Source: Bacteroidota bacterium (GTDB taxonomy: Bacteria; Bacteroidota; Bacteroidia; Chitinophagales; LD1). Taken from it: a stretch of 5,316 bases of DNA. The DNA lies in NCBI GenBank assembly GCA_028288545.1, contig JAQBNQ010000295.1:1-5316 (forward strand), read 5' to 3'. The notes beneath the pieces are model-generated. The model saw nothing but the letters and a program-made list of their open reading frames with translations, had not been told where the DNA came from and did no database searches. Both the position numbers and the translations under genes were made by a program. Below are positions 1-5,316 of this stretch, piece after piece; within the stretch, counting starts at the first letter, position 1; each line of letters opens with the position of its first letter.

Positions 1-1601
1 AAATTGCTGGTATCAACCGTTACGGTATAAGCACTATTGGGCACCGAATCAAATGAATAAAAACCCTCGCCCCCACTAAAAGTTTGTTGAATAAGATTGC
101 CGCTGCTGTATAATTGTGTTTTTACATAATTAGTTCCCACATCCGCAGCATCAAAAAGGCAATCTCTGTTATGGTCGTAAAAACACTGCCCGCTCACATT
201 CCAGAAAGGTTGGCAGCCGTTTGGGTTAAAAATACCGCAAAGCGGAATACTGCTTAACAGGGGGTAACTGCCTGTTACAATCCCATAATTGGGCAAACAA
301 GTAATAGCGGTGCCGGAAAAATAAAAAGTCACAATCTTTTTTAATTCCGGAAGGCAGCTTAGGTTAGGGTTACCGCTGCAATCAAAAACATTCAAAATAG
401 CGGGTAACGCAGGCAGGCTGATTAGTTGGTTGCTAAAGCAATATAAACTAGTCAAATTAGAAGGCAAAGAGGGCAGGTTGCTTAATTGGTTGTTATGGCA
501 ATCCAAATAATTCAAAGTAGCAGGCAAAGTTGGCAGGCTGATTAGTTGGTTGTTATAGCAATACAAATAATTCAAAGTAGCAGGCAAAACTGGAAGGCTG
601 ACTAATTGGTTGTTATAGCAATATAAAGTAGTCAAATTAGAGGGCAAAGTGGGCAGGTTGCTTAATTGGTTGTTATGGCAATCCAAATAAGTCAAAGCAA
701 CAGACAAAGCAGGCAGGCTGCTCAGTTGGTTGAAAGAGCAATCCAAAGTACGCAAATTCGAGGGCAAAGCAGGAAGGCTGTTAAGTTGGTTGTTTGAGCA
801 ATATAAAGTAATCAAATTAGTAGACAAAGTTGGCAGGCTGGTTAATTGGCCGTAATGACAATCTAAAACATTCAAAGCAACAGGCAAAGCAGGCAGGCTG
901 CTTAGTGGGTTGTCATAGCAAATTAAAGTAGTCAAAGTAGAGGGCAAAGCAGGAAGGCTGTTAAGTTGGTTGTCATTGCAAGCCAAATAAGTCAAAGCAG
1001 CAGGCAAAACAGGCAGGCTGCTTAGTTGGTTGGAAGAGCAATATAACCTATCCAAATTAGAGGGCAAAGCAGGCAGGCTGCTAAGCTGGTTGATTTGACA
1101 AGCTAAAAAAGTCAAATTGGCAGGCAAACTAGGCAGGCTGCTTAGTTGGCTCTGAAAGCAATCCAAACGACTCAAAGTAGCAGGCAAAACAGCAGGCAGG
1201 TTGCCTAGTGGGTTGTTATTGCAATATAGAGTAGTCAAATTGGAAGGCAAAATAGGCAGATTCTGAAGGTAGTTACTTTGGCAATTTATAAATCTGAGCA
1301 GCGGTGGAAAAACAGGTATGGTAGTCAGTGAATCGTAGCTGCAATTTAGGGTATCTAGGTTTTTAAAATACTGTAATCCAGTTAAGTCGCGGATGTGCAC
1401 AGAGCAGCAATTCATTGCAGTTGCACTTAACACCGTTGGGCAGGTAGTATCTAACTGGTTGCCATTCATGCAGCCGGCAAAGCCGTTGCTTTGCAGCCAG
1501 CTTACAAAAACGGCATCGGGTATGGTTACGTACTGGGCTTTTAAACCTCCGCTAAAGGCCAGCAGCCAGGTAAGCAGGCAAAAGGGTATTAGTTTTTTCA
1601 T
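1..1601 (-). CDS. Secreted leucine-rich-repeat protein, 3' end cut by the window edge
   Basis: Reading leftward from the ATG at 1601-1599, the frame is open for 533 codons to base 3 and leaves the window, so the C-terminus is missing. Residues 1-22 form a signal peptide: MKK, then a hydrophobic stretch rich in Leu, Trp and Phe, then LKA before Gln23, as is common in Bacteroidota. Residues 23-72 are a Cys-containing cap (IPDAVFVSWL, NGNQLDTTCP). Residues about 73-418 are roughly 17 LRR units of mostly 20 residues, close to LPxLPxxLxxLxCxxNQLxx, followed by one degenerate unit to about 439. From about 471 (GQCFYDHNRDCLFDAADVG) to the edge is an SdrD_B/Cna_B-like fold ending GFYSFDSVPNSAYTVTVD. 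Known of the family: such proteins are exported, and many Bacteroidota versions end in a type IX secretion sorting domain; here that is inference. The start is fixed by the signal peptide; no ribosome binding site is visible. The ligand is unknown. Confidence 0.93.
   Translation of the reverse strand, partial: MKKLIPFCLLTWLLAFSGGLKAQYVTIPDAVFVSWLQSNGFAGCMNGNQLDTTCPTVLSATAMNCCSVHIRDLTGLQYFKNLDTLNCSYDSLTTIPVFPPLLRFINCQSNYLQNLPILPSNLTTLYCNNNPLGNLPAVLPATLSRLDCFQSQLSSLPSLPANLTFLACQINQLSSLPALPSNLDRLYCSSNQLSSLPVLPAALTYLACNDNQLNSLPALPSTLTTLICYDNPLSSLPALPVALNVLDCHYGQLTSLPTLSTNLITLYCSNNQLNSLPALPSNLRTLDCSFNQLSSLPALSVALTYLDCHNNQLSNLPTLPSNLTTLYCYNNQLVSLPVLPATLNYLYCYNNQLISLPTLPATLNYLDCHNNQLSNLPSLPSNLTSLYCFSNQLISLPALPAILNVFDCSGNPNLSCLPELKKIVTFYFSGTAITCLPNYGIVTGSYPLLSSIPLCGIFNPNGCQPFWNVSGQCFYDHNRDCLFDAADVGTNYVKTQLYSSGNLIQQTFSGGEGFYSFDSVPNSAYTVTVDTSN
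348..1376 (-). repeat. Tandem 60-bp array encoding 17 LRR units
   Basis: This is a head-to-tail array inside the LRR gene. Unit 1 begins near 1376, and the boundaries I derived are: unit 2 1254-1313, unit 3 1194-1253, unit 4 1131-1193 (63 bp, one extra codon), units 5-16 each exactly 60 bp from 1130 down to 411, and unit 17 348-410 (63 bp). Each unit encodes about 20 residues, and the same position (LxC) is cysteine in all 17. The Pro pattern (LPxLPxxL) matches the short bacterial LRR class known from YopM and IpaH rather than the 22-24-residue classes. Units tend to alternate between an S-N-L...Y-C form and an A-x-L...D-C form. The first two and the last units are the most divergent, as expected for the ends of an LRR solenoid. 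Confidence 0.93.
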
Positions 1602-1880
1602 TAGGGCTATGGGTATCTATAAGGGGTAGTGTATAAAAATAAGAAAAAAGTGAATATAAAGGCCCCGGAGGGGGAAAAAGACACCGCCCCGCACGGAACA
1701 TTGCGCTTCTGATAGCTAAATTTTAAGGGAATGGCTCTTTTATGGTTTATCCAAAAGTATCTATCTGTGCTTCCTTATGGGCTTTTTACCCCTCCTAACC
1801 TCCCCTAAAACAGGGGAGGGATAAATGCAGGCCTATCAGCCTACAAAGTCTCCGCACTAAATAATATCTTCGCCCACCTT
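1602..1880. promoter_or_regulatory. Divergent intergenic region between the LRR gene and ileS
   Basis: This 279-bp spacer lies between two divergent start codons and must hold the promoters of both genes. I could not fix either promoter: TAnnTTTG-like strings occur (for example 1717-1724 and 1865-1872), but none has a TTG element at the usual Bacteroidota spacing. Neither start codon has a purine-rich ribosome binding site, which is normal for this phylum. Notable contents are a G+C-rich stretch at about 1661-1690 and a perfect hairpin at 1799-1819. No in-frame upstream start extends ileS: the first stop upstream in frame is at 1806-1808, with no ATG between. Confidence 0.6.
1799..1819. repeat. 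Perfect 8-bp-stem hairpin, REP-like candidate
   Basis: CCTCCCCT at 1799-1806 is the exact reverse complement of AGGGGAGG at 1812-1819, with the loop AAAAC between. A related C-rich string, CCCCTCCT, sits just upstream at about 1789-1796. It lies between divergent genes and has no T-run, so it is not a terminator for either flanking gene. The composition resembles the short C-rich/G-rich palindromes scattered between genes in many Bacteroidota genomes; that assignment is inference from resemblance. The alternative is a structure in the ileS 5' leader, 62-82 nt ahead of the start codon. Confidence 0.6.
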
Positions 1881-4800
1881 ATGCAACAAAAAAATCCGGG
1901 TACAAAAGGCTACCCCGAATTCACGCAACTTGATATTCCGGCTATTGAGCAAAACACGCTTCAATTCTGGAAAGACAAGGATATCTTTAATAAGAGCGTT
2001 TCATCACGCCCGGCTGATAAAGCTTTTGTGTTTTACGAAGGTCCGCCTTCGGCTAATGGCAAACCGGGTATTCACCATGTAATGGCCCGTACCATTAAGG
2101 ACTTGTTCTGCCGCTTTAAAACGCTGCAAGGCTACCGCGTGGAAAGAAAAGGCGGATGGGATACCCACGGCTTACCGGTTGAGCTGAACGTTGAAAAACA
2201 ATTGGGCATCACTAAAGCGGATATAGGGACTAAAATTTCGGTGGCTGAATACAACAAGCTTTGCCGCGAAGATGTAATGCGCTTTACCGATGTGTGGAAT
2301 GACCTGACCGTGAAAATGGGCTATTGGGTTGACCTGGAGAATCCTTATATCACTTACGAGAACGACTATATAGAAAGCCTTTGGAACCTGCTTAAAATGT
2401 TGTACGATAAGGGATGGCTGTATGAAGGATATACGATTCAGCCATATTCGCCGGCTGCGGGTACGGGACTTAGTTCGCATGAATTGAACCAACCGGGATG
2501 CTATAAGAATGTAAAGGATGTTTCGGCCATTGCCATGTTTAAGGTGGTAAAGGATGATAAGAGTAAATTTTTGTTTGACAGCGATGATGAAGATATAAGA
2601 TTCCTGGCCTGGACCACTACGCCATGGACCCTGCCATCTAACACTGCTTTAGCGGTAGGCCCAGGTGTTCGCTATGTAAAAGCAAAGACCGTTAATTTTT
2701 ACAGCAAAAAAGAAGTGAGTGTAATACTTGCCGCTGATCTGCTTGAAAAAACCTTTGAGTGGAATAATCTTGAACTGAAATCGACACACGACCTTGCACA
2801 TGGCCGCGATTTGCAGGGTATCCGTTACGAGCAGTTATTGCCTTATGGTCAGCCAGCGGAGGGTGATGCTTTTAGAGTGGTTACCGGAGACTTTGTAACT
2901 ACAACTGATGGAACTGGTATTGTACATATTGCTCCTTCTTTTGGTAGTGATGACTTTAAAGTAGCCAAGCAAAATGGCATTGGCTCTCTTACTTTAGTAG
3001 ATAAGCAGGGAAAATTTGTTGAAGAGGTAAATGACCCGGTTTTTCCTTTAGGCGGCAAGTATATTAAAGAGGCTTACCTGACGGACGAGGAAAAATTTGC
3101 AGAGGTAAATGAGCAAAAGGAAAAGCTGAAAGATATTATTCCGCATTTGGATAAATACCTAAGTGTAGACGACCTGATAGTTTTGAAGTTGAAGTTGGAG
3201 AACAACCTGTTTAAGACAGAAAAATACGAGCACAACTACCCCCATTGCTGGCGAACCGACAAGCCGGTTATTTATTACCCTCTGGATAGCTGGTTTATTA
3301 AAACTACTGCTGTAAAAGACAGACTGATTGAGTTGAATAAAACCATTAACTGGAAACCTGCTCACACCGGCGAAGGACGTTTTGGACAATGGCTCGAAAA
3401 TTTGGTGGACTGGAATTTATCTCGCAGCCGCTATTGGGGAACACCTCTGCCAATTTGGAAAACCGATGATGGTTTGGAGCAGATATGCATTGGTTCGATT
3501 GATGAGCTTTATGAGGAAGTTGTAAAGGCTAAAGAACTGGGCCATAACAAATACATCATTATTGAAAAAGAAGTTTTTCATAACCAGGTGGATTTACACA
3601 AACCATTAGTGGATGAAATAGTACTCGTTTCAAAAAGCGGAAAGCCGATGAAACGCGTTTCCGATTTGATTGATGTTTGGTTTGATAGTGGGGCTATGCC
3701 ATACGCACAGTGGCACTGGCCCTTCGGAAAAGGCGGGCCCCAAGCCCCCGGAGGAGTCACAGGCCCACCCTTTGGGAACGAAAGAAAATTCCCAGCGGAC
3801 TTCATCGCCGAAGGAGTGGATCAAACAAGAGGTTGGTTCTTCACTTTACACGTACTGGGTACGATGCTGTTTGATTCGGTAGCTTATAAAAATGTTGTTT
3901 CCAACGGTTTGTTGCTGGATAAGAATGGCAATAAAATGAGCAAGCGTTTAGGCAATATGATAGATCCGTTTGAGACTATCACTAAATACTCGGCCGATGC
4001 GACGCGCTGGTATATGATGCGCAACAGCGACCCATGGGATAATATGAAATTCGATTTTGCGGGATTACAGGATGTTATTCGCTCGCATTTTGGTACACTG
4101 TATAATACGTACTCCTTCTTTGCGCTTTACGCCAATATTGATAACTGGAAATTTAATGAAGCCACCCGTGTTCCTTATGCCGAAAAACCTGAGTTGGATC
4201 GTTGGGTGCTTTCTAAATTGCAATCGCTTGTAAAAGATGTAACCGGTTTTTATGAGGATTACGAGCCTACTAAAGCAGCCCGTGCAATTGAGGCTTTTGT
4301 GGATGAGCATTTATCTAATTGGTACGTGCGTTTATCGCGCAGAAGATTTTGGAAAGGAGAGATGAGTGCAGATAAGGCCTCGGCTTATGAAACGCTATAT
4401 CAGTGTTTAAATACTGTGGCGCAGTTGATGAGTCCTATCTCTCCGTTCTTTACAGAGTGGTTATACAGGAGTTTAAATGACTGCGGCGAAGGGGAGAAAA
4501 CAGAATCAATTCACCTTACCCTGCTTACGCCTGTTGATGAAAATCAAATTGATAAGGACCTGGAGGACCGGATGGAACTTGCGCAAAAAACGTGTTCGCT
4601 TGTTTTGTCGTTAAGAAAGAAAGAGAAAATAAAAGTCCGCCAGCCTTTGCAGAAGATAATGATACCGGTGCAGAACGAGAAGATGAAAGAGCAGTTGATG
4701 AAGGTGGAGAGCTACATTTTGAGCGAGGTAAACGTTAAGGCTGTTGAATATATCAGCGACACATCAGGCATTGTAAAGAAAAAGATAAAACCCAACTTCC

Positions 4801-5297
4801 GCGAGCTTGGAAAAAAGGTGGGCTCGAAAATGAAAGCGCTACAGGCAGCAGTAGCCGCCTTTACGCACGAAGATATGCAACAGCTTGAAAAAAATGGCCT
4901 TGTTGTTTTAAATCTTGATGGCGACAATTTTAATCTTGAAATTGCTGATGTTGAAATATTGAGCGAGGATATTCCGGGTTGGTTAGTGGCCAGCGAGGGA
5001 CCGGTTACTGTTGCATTGGATGTAACGATAAGCGAGGAACTGCGCAACGAAGGTACCGCCCGCGAATTTGTGAATAAAGTTCAGAACCTGCGCAAGGACA
5101 AAGATTTTCAGGTGCTTGACAGGATAAAGGTTTCGGTGGTAAAAAATAAGGTCTTCGAACTGGCGCTTTCGCAATTCAAGGAGTATATCAGCAACGAAAT
5201 ATTAGCGAAAGAAATTTTGCTGGTAGATACCCTGAACGAATTTGACGAGGTGGAACTGAACGAGGAAATTTTGAAAGTGAAGGTTGAACTTAACTAA
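1881..5297 (+). CDS. ileS: Isoleucyl-tRNA synthetase (IleRS), type 2, complete
   Basis: This cytoplasmic class Ia enzyme joins isoleucine to tRNA-Ile using ATP and hydrolyses mischarged Val-tRNA-Ile. Visible landmarks in its 1138 residues: GPPSANG at 54-60 followed by GIHH at 63-66 in the HIGH position; GWDTHGLPVE at 92-101; the CP1 editing domain from about 200, with the Thr-rich WTTTPWTLPSN at 244-254 and GTGIVHIAPSFGSDD at 344-358; WNLSRSRYWGTPLPIW at 511-526; DVWFDSG at 598-604; GVDQTRGWF at 645-653; KMSKR (KMSKS loop) at 685-689; a helical anticodon-binding domain at about 770-920, including LSNWYVRLSRRRFW; then a C-terminal domain to 1138. There is no C-terminal Cys4 zinc site as in E. 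coli-type (type 1) enzymes, and the length fits type 2. The ATG at 1881 gives the usual N-terminus (YPEF...IPAIEQNTLQFWKDKDIF), and no earlier in-frame ATG exists before a stop. Oddities: the swapped signature motif and a Gly/Pro-rich insert at 616-636. No T-box or leader peptide was seen. Confidence 0.98.
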   Translation: MQQKNPGTKGYPEFTQLDIPAIEQNTLQFWKDKDIFNKSVSSRPADKAFVFYEGPPSANGKPGIHHVMARTIKDLFCRFKTLQGYRVERKGGWDTHGLPVELNVEKQLGITKADIGTKISVAEYNKLCREDVMRFTDVWNDLTVKMGYWVDLENPYITYENDYIESLWNLLKMLYDKGWLYEGYTIQPYSPAAGTGLSSHELNQPGCYKNVKDVSAIAMFKVVKDDKSKFLFDSDDEDIRFLAWTTTPWTLPSNTALAVGPGVRYVKAKTVNFYSKKEVSVILAADLLEKTFEWNNLELKSTHDLAHGRDLQGIRYEQLLPYGQPAEGDAFRVVTGDFVTTTDGTGIVHIAPSFGSDDFKVAKQNGIGSLTLVDKQGKFVEEVNDPVFPLGGKYIKEAYLTDEEKFAEVNEQKEKLKDIIPHLDKYLSVDDLIVLKLKLENNLFKTEKYEHNYPHCWRTDKPVIYYPLDSWFIKTTAVKDRLIELNKTINWKPAHTGEGRFGQWLENLVDWNLSRSRYWGTPLPIWKTDDGLEQICIGSIDELYEEVVKAKELGHNKYIIIEKEVFHNQVDLHKPLVDEIVLVSKSGKPMKRVSDLIDVWFDSGAMPYAQWHWPFGKGGPQAPGGVTGPPFGNERKFPADFIAEGVDQTRGWFFTLHVLGTMLFDSVAYKNVVSNGLLLDKNGNKMSKRLGNMIDPFETITKYSADATRWYMMRNSDPWDNMKFDFAGLQDVIRSHFGTLYNTYSFFALYANIDNWKFNEATRVPYAEKPELDRWVLSKLQSLVKDVTGFYEDYEPTKAARAIEAFVDEHLSNWYVRLSRRRFWKGEMSADKASAYETLYQCLNTVAQLMSPISPFFTEWLYRSLNDCGEGEKTESIHLTLLTPVDENQIDKDLEDRMELAQKTCSLVLSLRKKEKIKVRQPLQKIMIPVQNEKMKEQLMKVESYILSEVNVKAVEYISDTSGIVKKKIKPNFRELGKKVGSKMKALQAAVAAFTHEDMQQLEKNGLVVLNLDGDNFNLEIADVEILSEDIPGWLVASEGPVTVALDVTISEELRNEGTAREFVNKVQNLRKDKDFQVLDRIKVSVVKNKVFELALSQFKEYISNEILAKEILLVDTLNEFDEVELNEEILKVKVELN
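3726..3788 (+). other. Gly/Pro-rich in-frame insert within ileS
   Basis: Residues 616-636 of IleRS lie between HWPF and FPADFIAEG. In family members I recall, this spacer is about 9-10 mostly charged residues; here it is 21 residues, starting GKGGPQAPGGVTGPP. The DNA at 3726-3770 is about 73% G+C (33 of 45 bases), well above the neighbouring coding sequence. It contains an imperfect palindrome: GGGCC at 3735-3739 pairs with GGCCC at 3762-3766, and the pairing continues with interruptions outward to TTC 3723-3725 and GAA 3776-3778. This looks like a short palindromic element absorbed in frame into the gene; the origin is inference. The reading frame and downstream motifs are intact, so the enzyme is probably functional. 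Confidence 0.6.
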
Positions 5298-5316
5298 TGC
5301 GGTTGGTCGTTTTTGT

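Noticed and set aside
411..1193. 60-bp periodic repeats that could suggest a CRISPR array or noncoding satellite
   Set aside because: There are no unique spacers between constant repeats; the period is a multiple of 3, the frame stays open and translates to textbook LRR units.
1393..1629. A 78-codon plus-strand open frame
   Set aside because: It lies antisense to the signal peptide and cap of the LRR gene, whose translation is clearly meaningful, and it has no recognisable features.
1663..1674. CCCC-GGAG-GGGG mini hairpin near the LRR start, followed by A-rich sequence
   Set aside because: The stem is only 4 bp and it lies upstream of both genes, so it is neither a convincing terminator nor a defined regulatory site.
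1865..1872. TATCTTCG as a Bacteroidota -7 element for ileS
   Set aside because: It sits 8 nt before the ATG, which would give an almost leaderless mRNA, and no TTG element lies at the expected distance upstream.
1602..1880. T-box riboswitch or leader peptide controlling ileS
   Set aside because: No T-box consensus, no specifier-type stem and no Ile-rich short frame were seen, and T-boxes are not the usual control in Bacteroidota.
3718..3790. Frameshift or assembly error in ileS at the odd Gly/Pro-rich stretch
   Set aside because: The frame is the same before (DVWFDSGAMPYAQ) and after (FPADFIAEGVDQTRGWF), so any change is in frame; two compensating frameshifts are possible but less simple.
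2172..5174. Several minus-strand open frames of 63-111 codons and one plus-strand frame at 3670-3882
   Set aside because: All are shadows inside ileS, overlapping conserved synthetase motifs; none has domains or start signals.

Overview
The window reads as chromosomal DNA of a Bacteroidota bacterium. Three things support this. The isoleucyl-tRNA synthetase is of the long, eukaryote-like type 2 form typical of that phylum. The secreted leucine-rich-repeat protein has a signal peptide ending in 'LKA|Q'. Neither gene has a recognisable Shine-Dalgarno sequence. A member of the Chitinophagales/Sphingobacteriales group is plausible, but the rank below phylum is a guess.

Layout: two genes diverge from a 279-bp spacer. 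Positions 1-1601 (minus strand) hold the first 533 codons of a large secreted leucine-rich-repeat (LRR) protein. It has a signal peptide, a Bacteroidota-type N-terminal cap, about 17 tandem LRR units of mostly exactly 60 bp, and the start of an SdrD_B/Cna_B-like beta-sandwich. The gene runs off the left edge, so its C-terminus is not visible. Positions 1602-1880 are the divergent intergenic region, with a perfect 8-bp-stem GC-rich hairpin resembling dispersed intergenic palindromes. Positions 1881-5297 (plus strand) hold a complete ileS of 1138 codons. The last 19 bases show nothing recognisable.

The two genes have no evident functional link: one is a housekeeping translation enzyme and the other a secreted, probably surface or extracellular, accessory protein. 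The points most worth a second look are: (i) the ileS signature motif is GIHH rather than HIGH, the swapped GXHH arrangement linked to very high mupirocin resistance in type 2 IleRS; (ii) a G+C-rich, Gly/Pro-rich in-frame insert in the ileS catalytic domain with an imperfect palindrome at DNA level; and (iii) the LRR array carries clear traces of recent unit duplication and hybrid units. I did not find a new multi-gene system here.
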